From assembly GCF_032854445.1 (NCBI RefSeq), contig NC_088300.1, positions 63,030,984 to 63,094,983 on the forward strand: a stretch of DNA of 64,000 bases, in the 5' to 3' direction. Position numbers and translations under genes: made by a program. The stretch comes from Liolophura sinensis (taxonomy: Eukaryota > Mollusca > Polyplacophora > Chitonida > Chitonidae). Below are positions 10,821 through 22,716 of the stretch, in pieces (position 1 is the first letter of the stretch; every line of letters begins with the position of its first letter). The notes under the pieces are model-generated. The model did no database searches. It saw only the letters and a list, made by a program, of their open reading frames with translations, and had not been told where the DNA came from.

Positions 10821-11167
10821 AGTGAGTGAGTGCTTAGGGTGTAACGTCTTACACCACAATTGTTCAATCATGTGACGACGTAGGAGTCTGAGGAGTGCGT
10901 GTAATGTGCCTCCTTCTTGCAGGACGGATTTCCACCGCTCTTTTATCTAGTGCTGCTTCACTGAGACGGCTTACCAAAGGCAAGGAATTCGCCCCAAAAG
11001 AGGCATTATACTGATACGAGTCAAGGAGTCGTTGAACTCTCCCCTTAATGCTGGTCGCCAAGCGAGGAAGTTACAACTGCCTCTTTTAAGGTCTTAGGTG
11101 TGACCCGAACCAGGATTGACCCTGGATCTACCGCTCCAGAAGCGAACGCTCTACGAAATGAACTTAA
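10821..11167 (-). mobile_element. SINE family A, full length, inserted in unit 1
   Basis: A 347-base element in reverse orientation. Read on its own strand it begins with a tRNA-like head (cgtagagcgttcgcttctgg, then agatccagggtcaatcctgg) and continues cctaagaccttaaaagaggc. It runs through agcactagataaaagagcgg to a tail ending actcactcact. A perfect seven-base target duplication (caaacag) flanks it, and paralogous empty sites in units 2 and 3 confirm both ends. Confidence 0.92.
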
Positions 11168-11370
11168 CAAACAGAAAACGTCTTGTCTAAATCCGACAGT
11201 GATGACAGACTGTAACAGGTGTTTTACGTGACATCCATATGAGCGAGCAGACAGCAACATTATATCCACGTGGACGCAGCAGCGTTTCGTTCCTTGCGAA
11301 AATCATCTCGTGCTGAGCTGAATCATGCAATAGTTAACCACGCTTGAGGAGTAATGACGCCTCATTCAGA

Positions 11371-11406
11371 CAAAAAAAAAAAAAAAAAAACAAAACAAAA
11401 AAAAAA
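11371..11406. repeat. Oligo-A tract
   Basis: An uninterrupted A run followed by caaaac and more A's. Units 3 and 4 have only short A runs at this place, so the tract expanded in unit 1. Confidence 0.8.
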
Positions 11407-11451
11407 CTGCACATACCGTTGTTTTTACCGTTGTATTTACCAGTGAAAACA

Positions 11452-11803
11452 TGTTTATTGGCTTCGTCTGAAGGCGTCTGTTACATAACTGTACAAGTCC
11501 AGCCGAGTCTCATACACTTCCTGTCCATCAGCAAAGCGGTTGATGTGCGGATAAAGGCCTTTTACAAAAAGCAAAATTATTTTAACGTTTCAAATGCTGA
11601 TCCTGTTTCCATTGGACGCTGACAGGCCTGGTCGTTTCCTAGAATGTAATTTGATCACTGTCGACAACAAAAAATCGGATGAAATGTCCCATTGGCATGG
11701 AACAGACTTTTTAAAGACTTCATCAAGGGTACTCCGAGTCTTTCAAGTGCCCTCCTTGTCGCTCTTTCCATTGAATTGGATTGGGAAATTCAGTGTGGTG
11801 TAA
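11452..11803 (+). pseudogene. Array 1 block P, decayed coding segment (unit 2)
   Basis: The + frame gives LLASSEGVCYITVQVQPSLI and on to VDVRIKAFYKKQ. After a frameshift near 11585-11610 the next frame carries DRPGRFLECNLITVDNKKSD, then FLKTSSRVLRVFQ. The matching peptide in unit 3 reads through in one frame. Between units 2 and 3, nine codons differ over the first segment and six of these changes are synonymous. I do not recognise the protein family. Confidence 0.45.
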
Positions 11804-14170
11804 AAGATTCCCCCACCTCCTGCCTTATAGCATAACTTGTGGCATCACAGTGCAAAAGAGATTTCTAACGTTTTATTCTGGAAAAAGGGATTAAGGGCAA
11901 ATTCATCCGCAAAGATAATCTTTTTCGAGATAGTGAGACAAAACGGGAAATTCAGCATGAAACAATGATATTTTAAAAGAATTTTGACCAGAACTGGAAA
12001 AATGATCTGCAATACACTTATAAGTGACAATTGACAAATATCGAACTGTAGAGAAATATTGCCTGGCGGTTATAGTTTTCATCAGTGAGCCATATTCACG
12101 CCGAATATCCAACGAACCATTATCACTTCTGTATATCTCGGTCACGATGCACTGCAAACGCCCTGAGGACATGTTGAGGCATCGTTGTTTTGTTTGCGAG
12201 GAGGTTAATTGGCAACAGGAAGAAATTCAAGTGATTGGATTTGGAGGATATACATAAATCCGGACGTCTTTATGCCGTAATATTCCAATCCCATCGCCAC
12301 TTTTAAATTCGTAGGGGGTTCTTTTACGAGATCTTACATGAAATTCGGAGAACCGTTGCATTACACCAAACCAGAATAATACCTTAGGAAAGTTCGTCAT
12401 TAACTTTCCAAAGGCGATTGGTTTATTCCAGGACCGGGCTATCGGGTTACCTCCGCCAATCTATAAAATGCACCGACGGTATATCATTGAAATATTCTTG
12501 AGTATCGCTATGTTCCTGCTATTACTCGATTTGTCCGTTTCACACAGACTTTAAAGGTACATGGGGTCTATAACCCTGTCATAGAAATGGATGTGTTCTA
12601 CTTAGCATTCCATCATTATACCAAAGTATAGTGAAGTAAGTATTGCCTATGTATCCTTTGATATGCAACCTAAGGTTCTATACCCTTGCAGGCTGAAAAT
12701 ACATTTGTACATATTTTCCATGCTCTGATGTCTTTATGCTCCAAAGTCCAAACTGACAGCTGGATGTAAGTTACGTATTAAGCCCTCGTCCGATGTGAGA
12801 GACATTCTCTTTTTCAACCCAAAAACAGATCACTCATATACATGTACTTGCGATTTATATACTCTCATCCACAAAGCTCTTTTAACCTTTAAAACATTGA
12901 ATAAAGAGAACACCCAGAAGATGATAAGATAAACTATCAGAGTATATCCAGTCTCTCAAATCCCAAGGTAAGGTAAGAGGAGTGTGAGAAGTAAGACTTA
13001 TTTAACCTCTAGCTCTTAACTTGCTGAAATATAAGCGAAATGTCAGCTGGACCAAAATGATATACTGCATTATATATACGGCCGGCTAACAGTCAATTGC
13101 CCAGATAAGAAATTTATTCAGGCCACGATTAAAGACGTTACGAGTGTCCGAACAGAACAGACTCGCTTTAATACAAACCACAGGGATTTGGACACAGTGT
13201 GACCCCCGCCCCCTCCCCCGTATCGTTTTTTCTTTTTTTGACTATTATTCTCACGACTTGTTGCCGTGAAGTAGCGATTGTGACGTTAATCGTTGAGACC
13301 TAGCGCGGGAGGAGCAAGAGGAACGCTCGTCAAGCATTTGGCGTGGGATCTGAGCTGGAGGAGAAAACGACCAGTACAGAATGCTTATCCATCGTGGTGG
13401 GTGGACAGGGTAACAAAATCTTACCTTTTATCTGATATTTCCAACTTCAAATGCCAGCTTAATCTTTCTCACGGCAAAATAAGAAGGTGTGGCAAATTAT
13501 GTACAACCCCAAGAAATGCAATGAAATTGGGCAGTAGCAGAAAATGTCTGTTAATCTTAATACGATGCCATTTTGGTGCAAGACCATTAACTTAAATGGC
13601 TAATAAAACTCGCTCAGGTGAAATGGTTTCTAATTTAGAATGGGAGAATCTAAGAGGAAATATTAACGTTTGAAAAAAGAATTGACTATACTCCTCTTGT
13701 TAATGCCAGAATTATATATGGTATTAAAAGTTGAAGAGAGCTTAATTTTTGCCTTATTTTGCTCAGGAAGGCCCACCTTCGGCTGGTTACTCTAGATTGG
13801 AATGTGAGTCTGAAGAATGAACAGTTTGTTATTTCCTCATTCCCAGTGGTAAAAACGTCAAATCTTTTTACCAAGATAGCTTTGTACTTGCATCTATCGT
13901 CAAACAGAAAATGTCTTGTCCAAATCGGACAGTCATGACATGCGGTAACAGGCATTTGTGTGGCACCCATCTGAGCGAGCAGAGAGCAAGGTTATATGTA
14001 TGCGGACCTTTCCCGCAGCAGAGTTTAGTTCCATGTGAAAATCATCTTGTGTTGAACTGAACCATGCCATAGTTAACCGTGAGGAGTAATGAGGCCTCAT
14101 TCAGACAAAAAATGAACAAACTACACGTTTAGCCTTGTATTCGTCAGTGAAAGCACGTTTACTGGCTTCG
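11467..14170 (+). repeat. Array 1, unit 2
   Basis: The second unit, 2704 bases. Block P begins at 11467, block Q is at about 11930-12260, R at 12260-13205, S at 13250-13430 and T at 13500-14110. In block Q the + frame encodes RPEDMLRHRCFVCEEVNW, parallel to unit 1. At 13901-13907 lies the empty site of the family A insertion found in unit 1. Confidence 0.8.
12325..12510 (+). mobile_element. SINE family E, old copy in array unit 2
   Basis: Same position and family as 9405-9625: aagttcgtcattaactttcc, then gattggtttattccagg, then gaaatattcttgagtat. It was inherited with the unit. Confidence 0.6.
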
Positions 14171-14515
14171 TCTGAAGGCGTCTGTTATATAACTATACAA
14201 GTCCAGCCGATTCTCATACACTTCCTGTCTATCAGCAAGGCAGTTGACGTGCGGATAAAGGCCTTTAGCAAAAAAGCCAAATTTGTGTTTAATGTTGATC
14301 CTGATAGGCCTGGTCGTTTCCTAGAATGTAATTTGAATTTGAACACTGTTGACAACAAAAAATCGGACGAAATGTCCCAGTGGCATGAAAAAGACTATTT
14401 AAAAACTTCACCAAGGGTATTCCAAGCCTTTCAAATGCCCCCTGTCGCTCTTTCGCTTGAATTGGATCGACTCGTGGAAAATTCAGTTCAGGGCAAAAGC
14501 GCTTCGGCTTTATAA
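14135..14515 (+). pseudogene. Array 1 block P, longest surviving frame (unit 3)
   Basis: This 126-codon open frame is the best-preserved version of the block P peptide. It contains LLASSEGVCYITIQVQP, AVDVRIKAF, DRPGRFLECNLNLNTVDNKK, WHEKDYLKTSPRVFQAF and ends SASAL. The same order of peptides is found in units 1 and 2, split by stops and frameshifts. The segments DRPGRFLE and FLKTSSRVFRVFQVP also survive in unit 1. It may be one exon of a lost or unrecognised gene. The ATG at 14135 lies in unit-specific sequence and need not be a true start. No domain is recognised. Confidence 0.35.
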
Positions 14516-16384
14516 TATAACTTGAGAAATCATAATTATCACAAGATTTTTAACGTTTTATTCTGGAGAAATGGATGAAGTCCAATAATTTTTAAAGCAA
14601 ATTCACATGGAAAGATAACTCTTTTTTAGATAGTAATACAAAACCGACAGCCGAGCATCAAACTGTTATGAAAGAATTTTTATCAGAACTCGGAATGTGA
14701 TCTGGAATACACTTATAGACCTCAACTAAAAAGTATGCAACTGCATAGGAATGTTGTCTAGAGGCTATAGTTTTCATCAGCGAACCATATTCACGCCAGA
14801 AACGGTCTCGGTGGATGTCAATGTACTGCAAACCGCCCGAGGACACGTCTAAGCGCCATATTATTGTATGTGAGGAAGATAGCTGGCGACAGGAAGAATT
14901 TCGGTTGAAATTTAAATGTGGTTGTTTAATGCTTGATCTATTCCGAAATGTGCGCTGTGAGAAATATATGATGTTTAATCGTTTGTATTCTGAATACATT
15001 TGTGAAAGTTTACCTTGTTGTGATGACTTTTTTGTCCAAAAATCCGTAATGACAGATCCTTTAAGTTTCATTCCAAATTTCCTCTACAGCTGTTTATGTC
15101 CTGCGAAGAACAGCTGGTTTCCCAGCCATATACATCCCCCAGACAAGTGTTTGATCTAAGCTTACACAAAGCTCTGTTAACCTTTAAAAGATCAGCAACA
15201 GAAGATAAACAACCAAAGGATTAAAAGATTAAGTGTCAGAGTATATGTAATCTCTGAAAGCTAGATACAAGTATGAAATGTAAGCCTCCTATAATCTGTA
15301 ACTCTTAAGTCTCTTCAATGTTTGTGGAATACAGCTGGACCAGAGTGATGTACCGCGCTATGTAAGGCTGGGTACCTGCCATTCGCCCCGAGGAGGGTAT
15401 ACTTCCGATAAAAGACTTTAGAGGTATCGGAAAAGAACAGAATCGCCTTAATACTAACCACAGGGTTTTGGGGACGGTATGAAGTTTCTCAGGTTCAGTT
15501 TTTTTTCCATTTTAAACACCCGTGTGAACTATTGTACTCATTATTTGATGCTGTGAAGTAGCGACAGTGACATAGAGGGGATAGAGGAACGCTTGTCAAT
15601 CGTCTGACGCGGGTTCTGAACCGGAGCAGATAATGGTCAGCAGAGAGTGCAAATCCATCGTGGTGGGCGGACAGGCTGACAACATCTCACTGATGTTTGT
15701 AACTTCAAACAAAGTCAGTGTCTTTCTACGAGCAACGAGAACATGTGGCAAACTATATACAGCTCTCTGGAATTCGTTGAAAAGGGGGGGGGGGGGTGCT
15801 ATTTGCAGCATATATCATTTAGACCGACGATGTCATTTTGGTGAAAACCCCTGAACCTGATGTCTGCGTTCAGCTGAGGATGGTTCTGATTGGGACAGGA
15901 GAATCTAGCGGCCAATATGAACCTTTGGAAATATAACTGGCTTAGTTCTGTGCCAAGATATATAACCCAGGGGCAGCAATTCCAAAGTGTATTAAATGTT
16001 AGTATCAAATAAGGCGTGCCTTATATGCTTATAGGTAGGCCCACCTTACTCCACCTGCCCTGGGTTGTAATATTCTGCATGTATATGAGTCTGAAGAATG
16101 AACAGTTGGGTATTTTCCAGTAAACTTTTGACATTTGCAGCCAAACAGAAAATGTCTTGTCCAAATTGGACGGGTGACGACAGGCTGTAACAGGTATTTT
16201 ATGTGACACTCATCTGAGCGAGCAGATAGCAAAGTTTCATATGAAAAATATCTCATGTTCAGCTAAACAATACAATAGTTAGCCGTAGGCCTACAAAGTA
16301 ACGATGCATGAACCTTGAAGAAAATTGGACATGTCTTGGTATTTATCGCTGTATTTGTAAGTGAAAACGCGATGATTGACCTCG
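14171..16384 (+). repeat. Array 1, unit 3
   Basis: The third unit, 2214 bases. It is shorter because most of block R, including the family E SINE, is missing. Blocks P (14171-14530), Q (14640-14930), a short R (15150-15480), S (15540-15690) and T (15740-16320) are recognisable. A run of 13 G's lies at 15784-15796. Confidence 0.8.
14815..15159 (+). pseudogene. Array 1 block Q, open frame (unit 3)
   Basis: This 114-codon frame starts YCKPPEDTSKRHIIVCEEDS and continues WRQEEFRLKF. Units 1 and 2 carry the related APEDTLRCRNIVCEENSWRQ and RPEDMLRHRCFVCEEVNWQQ in the same strand and position. The part after codon 45 is not shared between units. Conservation of the peptide suggests a former exon of unknown function. 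Confidence 0.3.
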
Positions 16385-18984
16385 TCTGAAGACATCTGTT
16401 ATATAACTGTACCTGTCCAGCCGAGTCTCATACACATCCTGCCTGCCAGAAATACGGTTGATGTGTGGATAAAGGCCTTTTACAAAAAGCCAAAAACAAA
16501 AGGATTTTAACGATTTAAATGTTGATCCTGTTTGCACAGAGCACTGACAGGCCTGGTCGATTCCTGGAAAGTAATTTAAACTCTATAGACGAGAAATGTA
16601 ATGGAATGCTGTAGTGGCATGGTATAACCTTTTCAAGACATCATGATGGGAATTCCGAGTCTTTCAAGGACCCTCCTGTCGCTCAGTTGAACTGACTGCA
16701 TAAGAAATTTAGTGCCGGACTAAAGTGCCCCGCTTCTATAACGTAACTTGTGGTATTGTAGTGTAAGGAAGATTTTTACTGTTTCGTTCTGGAAGTCCAA
16801 AATTCACACGGATAGATGACCGTTTTCCCAGACACTAACACAAAACGGAAAGTTCAGGATGAAACAAGTTTGAAAAAATTGGAAATATGATCCGGAATAT
16901 TCTTATTTTGGTGACTTATATAGATGACAATTAAAAAGTATAGAACAGTGCAGAAATGTTTCCTGGCGGTAATAGTTTACCATCACGGCGAACGGCAATA
17001 GGGACAACAACACTTCTGCATTTCGCGACCACAATGTGATGCAAACCTTCTGAGGACAGGTTGAGTCGCCGTAATATTGTTTATGAGGAAGATACAACAG
17101 CAAACGATGGGAAGAATTTCAAATGATAACTGGATAGTTTTAGAGTTTTCCAGTGTGGACATCTCCACGCCATATAACTATTCCATTGTGATCGCTGAAT
17201 TGACATGGTTCTGTATGTTTTGGTGCACAAACTCTTAAACGTCAGAGTAGGGCCTTCAATGTGGGAAGTCTTACATGCAGTTTCGCCCAGGATCAGCTGC
17301 TTTCCCTCAATATGTGATCCATCTAGAGCTTACTCTCTTTGTAAAAATCTTTGCCACACGTGTCGGAGGGTTTGTTCCATTCTTACCAAACGACGATGGT
17401 TTATCCTCGGGCTATCCGGTTCCCTTCACCCTTAAATCTGACCGTGTCTCTGAAATATTGTTGAGTACAAGCAATAAGCATAAAACAGTTATGGAGCGTA
17501 GTCAATCAGCCTCAAGTCTTGGCAAAGGAAAAGGTTATATCGCTCCATTTGTGCCAGTATGCCTATAGTGGCAATGTATTGAATACCCACAATTGCATCG
17601 CTCTGACATACATCGCTATGAGGATAACATACATTTACGTTTTCGTGCTGATTTTTATTTTTTTGACATATATACATTGCTATCATGTCCTTTTTGTCCT
17701 AAAACCCATGCCATAAGAGACATAAAGGCTCATTCTTAGTTGGACTAAGACTTACATGTGGACTGAGATTACGCATACTTTCGTTTTATGTAATCTCATC
17801 CACGAAGCTATTTTACCCTTTAAACTATGCAGAACAGACACACAGAGACTTTAGCCTAAAGTTTCCTCAGCATCGGATTTTCACAGTTTGACGATCCGAA
17901 TGAACTATTATTCTTATGACTTGTTTGCCGAGAAGTAGAGGTAGGACGTTCGGATCTAGAGGAACGCTCGTCAAGCGTTCGGTGTGGGTTCTGAGCTGGA
18001 GCAGATGATGCTCAATACAGAGTGCAGATCCATCGGTGTGGGAGGACAGGGTAACAAAATCTCACTGGATACTGGAAGCTCTAGTGTTTACAACTTTTAA
18101 CAACACAGTTCTCTTCCTGAAGGGGATAAGAATACGTGGCAAACTAAACAACGCGCAGGAATGCGATGAAAAGGGACAGTAGAAGTATGTATGTGTTAGA
18201 CTGCGGATGCCATTTTAGTGCAAAGCCATTATCTTTACGGCCAATAAAATTCGCCCAGGTGAAACGGTTAGAATGGGAGAATCTAAGGGGAAATATGAAC
18301 TACTGGCAAAAGAAACGACTAACTTTCTCTTGTTTGTACAAGGAATAAAAATATAGTACATGCTCCAGTTGTTCAAAAGTGTATTAAACGTTAACGAGGG
18401 CCTTGCCTTATTTTGCTCAGGTAGGTTCACCTTAATCTTGCTACTCCGAGTTGTAATATTCTGCATTTATATGAACAAACAGATGGATATTTCTCGCTGA
18501 CGTAAAGCATATGATTCTGTGCAAAGATTATATATAGTACAGTTAACGTTTGTTCAAAAGTGTAGTAAAACTTAATGAGGGCTTAATCCTTATTTTCTCC
18601 AGGAAGGTCAACCGCACTCCGGTTGTTGAGAGTTGAGAGTCTGAAGTCAGTTGGGTATTCCTCAGTGAAGGAAACGTAGAAACTTTTCTTAGCAAAAATG
18701 CATGTTTGGTATTTACGTGTAAAATCAAACAGTCTTGTCCAAACTGGGGGGTGACGACAGGCTGTAACAGGTATTTTATACGATATTCATATGAGGGAGC
18801 AGATGGCAAGGTTATATACACACGAACCGTTAACGTAGCGGTGTTTTGTTTCATATTAAAAGCATCGCGTTTTCGGCTGAACCATGTCATAATTTACCGT
18901 GTGGAGTAACGAGGCCTCATCCGGGAAATAAACTAAACATACCGTTGTCTTTGCATGTATGTGAAAACGCAATTATTGACGTCG
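16385..18984 (+). repeat. Array 1, unit 4
   Basis: The fourth unit, 2600 bases. Block P (16385-16750) still reads SEDICYITVPVQPSLIHILP before a stop. Block Q (16840-17130) is frame-broken. R (17160-17890) contains a family E SINE, and S (17915-18090) and T (18100-18930) follow. Block T holds a local internal duplication (two versions of agtgtattaaacgtta/aagtgtagtaaaactta at about 18375 and 18555). Confidence 0.8.
17255..17480 (+). mobile_element. SINE family E, old copy in array unit 4
   Basis: Third positional copy of the family E element: cgatggtttatcctcgggc, then ccggttcccttcaccctt, then gaaatattgttgagtaca. Confidence 0.6.
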
Positions 18985-20410
18985 TCTGAAGGTGTCTGAA
19001 GGCGTATGTTATATAGTGTAACTGTACATGTCCAGCCGAGTCTCATAGTCGTGCTAAGAAAACGGTAATGTGCGGATAACGGCCTTTCACAAAAAACAAA
19101 CTAAAATAATTTGAACGATTTAAATGTTGACCCTGTTTCCACTGGATGCTCACAGGACTGTTCGTTTCCTGGAAAGTAATTTGAACTCTTGTGACGAGAA
19201 AAAATGGGATGAAATGCCCTAGTCGCATGGAATAGATTATTTAAAAACTTCATAAAAGGCATTCCAAGCCTTTCAAGGACCCTCCTATCGCTATTTACCC
19301 TGAATTGGAATGACTGTATGGGAAACTCAGTAAGGGGGAAAAGCACTCCGGCTATATAACGTAACTTGTGACATCACAATTGCAAAAGATTTTTACCGTT
19401 GTTTTCTTGAAAACGGGATGAAGTCCAAACGGTTTTAAAAGAAATTAATGCGGAAAGATAACCGTTTTTTCGAGATTGTAACACAAAACCGAAGGCTTTA
19501 CATAAAACAATTTTGAAAACATTTTTCTAGAGCTCGAAATACAATATGGAATACAATTATAGGTGTCAACGGTTATACATGTAGTTTGCATCAATGGACC
19601 ATATTCATTCCAGTCAAATGAATGAAATTAACAACCCAAGGATTAAATGATGATCTGTATCAGAGTATACTTAGTCTCTCAAATCCCAAGAAAAGTATGA
19701 GTTGCAAGGCTCATAAAATCTTTAACTCCAAAGTACTAATAACTTGAAAGAATGTGGAAAACAACTATAGGCCGATATGATGTACCGCCGCTATTTATGG
19801 CCGACTACCTGTCATTCCCCCTGGAGATGGGATTACTGCAGGCTCACAGGGATTTGGACATAGGTTTTCCCAATATCAGTTTTTCCCATTTGAAGATCAG
19901 GATGAAGTTTTATTCTCATTATTTGTTACCATGAAGTAGCGATTTTGACGTTGAGCGAGAACACTGCTCCAGCGTTCGGTTGGGTTCTAAGCTAGGGCAG
20001 ATAATGGTCAACACACAGAGCAAATCCATCGGGGAGGGCGGACAGGGTAACGAAATCTTATTGGATACTGGAGACCCCGATGTTCCCAGCTTCTAACGGG
20101 ATCACCCTCTTTTTAAAAGCAAATAGAAAGCGTATCAAACTATATACAGAATTCACAGGAATGTTATGAAACGGGTCAGCAGCAGTATATATCTGGTAGA
20201 CTGGGGATATCATTTTGCGATAAAGCCATTGACTTTAAAGCCAATAAAGTTTCTCCTTAAGCAGAGGATGGGTTCTTAAAGGAATGGTTGAATCTAGAGG
20301 CTGATGTAAATGTTTGGAAACGAATTGGCCACATCATCTTGTGGCGTTCTAGTTCTAAGGCGTGTTAAAAGTTAAACCAGATCTGAACTTTTGCGGATAC
20401 CTGGTGAAGG
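18985..20410 (+). repeat. Array 1, unit 5 (truncated)
   Basis: The fifth and last unit is shortened inside blocks Q and R. Block P (18985-19375) is frame-broken. Block Q is cut short at about 19620, and S (19918-20090) and part of T follow. Similarity to the other units fades at about 20400. Confidence 0.75.
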
Positions 20411-20582
20411 TCGGTGGGTTACTTTAGGCACCCATGTTTCGTCAACCCAAAAATTTGACCACCGCTGTACAAGTTGAAATTCTTTGAATGAAGCCATTCA
20501 CCAAGACGCAAAAACTACATGTATAAGTCAATGTCGATTCAAATTTCGTCATAATGAAATTAACGCTTGCAGTTTCTGACCA

Positions 20583-20712
20583 GCAACATGTGGATGGCCG
20601 TGGGTTTCCCTTTGCCCGATTTCCTTCCATCATTAAGCTGGCCGCCGTCGTATAAGTGAAATATTCTTGAGTGGGGCGTAAAACACCAATCAAGTAAAAA
20701 TAAAAAAATAAA
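20583..20712 (+). mobile_element. SINE family B, 3' fragment
   Basis: The sequence reads ggatggccgtgggtttccc, ctggccgccgtcgtataag, gtgaaatattcttgagtggg, then an A-rich tail of aaataaataaa. Confidence 0.8.
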
Positions 20713-21082
20713 TAAAATGGTTGACATCTATGACGTCACCCGCTGAACTTTACCGGGCAGCCGGCTGGTGATCGGCTAGGGTAATGTATTGTTTTTGGTC
20801 AATTTAAAGTCATAATTACCTTTCTCAGAGGCCCTCCTGGTAGCATACAGGTTATAATCTTTATACTTAGCACAAGTTGCTAAACATTAATCCTTTAAAT
20901 GATGTTCTAAACATTCGCCTTTCAGTGGATCTAAAGAAAAGAGTATGATGTGACGTCAGACTAACGTCCCAGGGACAGTCTGCTCCATAAACCCCTATTG
21001 ACAGTTGAAACATTTCATTGCTGTTAATTCCGAGGAAAAGGTTGTAAAGCAAATAAGTCAAGATAATATTAGAGACACTTGA

Positions 21083-21205
21083 TGGCCGTGGGTTTCCCCG
21101 AGCTCTGCTGGGTTTTCTCCAAAAATGATGCTGGCCGCCGTCGTAAGAGTGAAATATACTGGAGCAAGGTGGTCAATCAAGTAAATAAATAAATATTTGA
21201 GACAG
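21083..21205 (+). mobile_element. SINE family B, 3' fragment
   Basis: The sequence reads gatggccgtgggtttccccg, atgctggccgccgtcgtaag, then aatcaagtaaataaataaat. It is more diverged than the copy at 20583 and in the same orientation. Confidence 0.8.
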
Positions 21206-21267
21206 TTTTAAATGGCCTTTCCACTGCAAAAAGCTCACTTCATTTTAAAGTGGTATTTGCCTTTAAG

Positions 21268-21370
21268 ATACTGACCGGTAGAGCGTCCGCTTGGAGGACG
21301 GTAGATCCAGGGTCAATCCTGGGTCGGGTTACACCTAAGACCTTAAAAGAGGAAGTTGTAACTTTCAGAT
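21268..21370 (+). mobile_element. SINE family A, 5' fragment
   Basis: Only the tRNA-like head and the start of the body are present: tagagcgtccgcttggagga, then tccagggtcaatcctgggtc, then cctaagaccttaaaagagg. The anticodon-like stem CGTCC/GGACG is perfectly paired here, closer to a parental tRNA fold than the copies at 5.3-5.9 kb. Confidence 0.8.
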
Positions 21371-22470
21371 TGGTTGAACTGTAGTTACTACATAGAAATA
21401 TATAAATATTCTAAATATATGTATGAATAATCATCACGCACAGCTTCCTACAAGTTTTAACCTTTCTCCAGACAGCACCTCCAGGTGGTTTACTGGTAGA
21501 AAACTTTTTGGAAACACAAATCTAATTTCATATTTCCATCTGGAATGAAAGGCTGTGAACAGACGGGCCAATTGTTGAGTCAATATAGTTTATGTTATTG
21601 TATCGCCTCCAGGTCTGGTTTACTGGGAAAATATTGTTCATCTCTGGGGAGCGAAGGAAGGGTTCGGGGAGAGTACCGTCCTTTATTTGTACTCGATTAC
21701 TTTATGTTTCGTTTACGATTATAGCCTGAAGAAAAAGCGATACCTAGCATGCATGTTAAGCCTTTGTACGTACATGGACTGAAAAGTGATGGTATATACA
21801 CATATGTAGATGTATATATTAATGAAATTCACATGAAATTCGAGATTTATATTAGTTTGCATACCAAAACTTCAATAGCCAATTGTTTGGTATTGCTAAG
21901 ACTCGACCACCTTTTTATTTGAAAGTTCTTCATTATTTTGAAGTAAGATGCCAAAACACGCAATTATGATTTGAAACATTTCGTCATTCAGTAACCATGT
22001 AGATGTTGAATAAATGAGCGAATAACTGACTGGTTGAGGTGTAACCCTACTTTGTGGAAATATTGAAAGTTTGGGAATACGGGAGAGACCGTAATTGGTC
22101 CATTAGGCCCCATGTGGTCCAACAGACTCAACGTCGTCCAGTACGCCCTACTCACCTTGAATGCACGCTCAGATCTGAGATGTTGAAATCAGATGGCTCA
22201 GATAGGCTCGTGCCTTATCTGTTCTGTACCAGAGAAAGATGAACAACAGGTGGTGGATTGACCCTTGGCGAATTTCCAATCAGCCAACTTAAGACAGAGT
22301 GAAATTAGACGGACCAAAAAGTCATCTGTATGACTTGAGAATCCAGACAAGCTTGGCAATTATGTTCGTTTATTAAAGTTTACTAAAACACTAAATATGG
22401 ATAAAACTAACATATCAATGACAGACAAGTCTGTGAAACGAAATTTTCGACTCAAAAAAATCCTCTCTGA
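21371..22470. other. Unassigned DNA
   Basis: No supported gene or repeat. It may be intergenic space downstream of the minus-strand candidate exon at 22717-22830. Confidence 0.5.
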
Positions 22471-22476
22471 AACTTT

Positions 22477-22482
22477 TTTATT
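22477..22482 (-). promoter_or_regulatory. Candidate polyadenylation signal
   Basis: AATAAA on the minus strand, about 235 bases beyond the stop of the candidate terminal exon. A second AATAAA lies at 22500-22505. Confidence 0.4.
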
Positions 22483-22716
22483 CAGATATTTTGTGGAATT
22501 TTATTTGTATATAAAATAACCAGCAAACTAAACATGTATGATTAAATCCCGCAAAGACGCTTAAACCCACGAAGTGGGCATCTAATCGAAGAGACAGTAG
22601 CGATGTGCTTCGGTTAATTCCTTTGAGCTATGAACTGAAGCTGTGCATACCATTCAATCGAATAACGGTTACTTTGAACTGAAAACTTGTTTGCACTGGG
22701 TAGATATAAGCAAATT

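Larger units (their letters stand above)
8515..11466 (+). repeat. Array 1, unit 1
   Basis: The first of five diverged direct units. Landmarks shared by the units are block P (8515-8880, tctgttatataactgtacc), block Q (about 8990-9330, containing gaggacacgttgag and caggaagaatttc) and block R (9330-10470, ending ggatttggacacag). They continue with block S (10535-10700, gacttgttgccgtgaag and gaggaacgctcgtcaa) and block T (ending with atgaggcctcattcagacaa in related units). In block Q the + frame reads APEDTLRCRNIVCEENSW, matched by related peptides in units 2 and 3. The unit is longest because a family A SINE sits at 10821-11167. Confidence 0.8.

Noticed and set aside
8464-20410. CRISPR or satellite interpretation of array 1
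   Set aside because: The units are kilobases long, unequal and strongly diverged, with coding-like blocks. They are neither short spaced repeats nor a homogeneous satellite.
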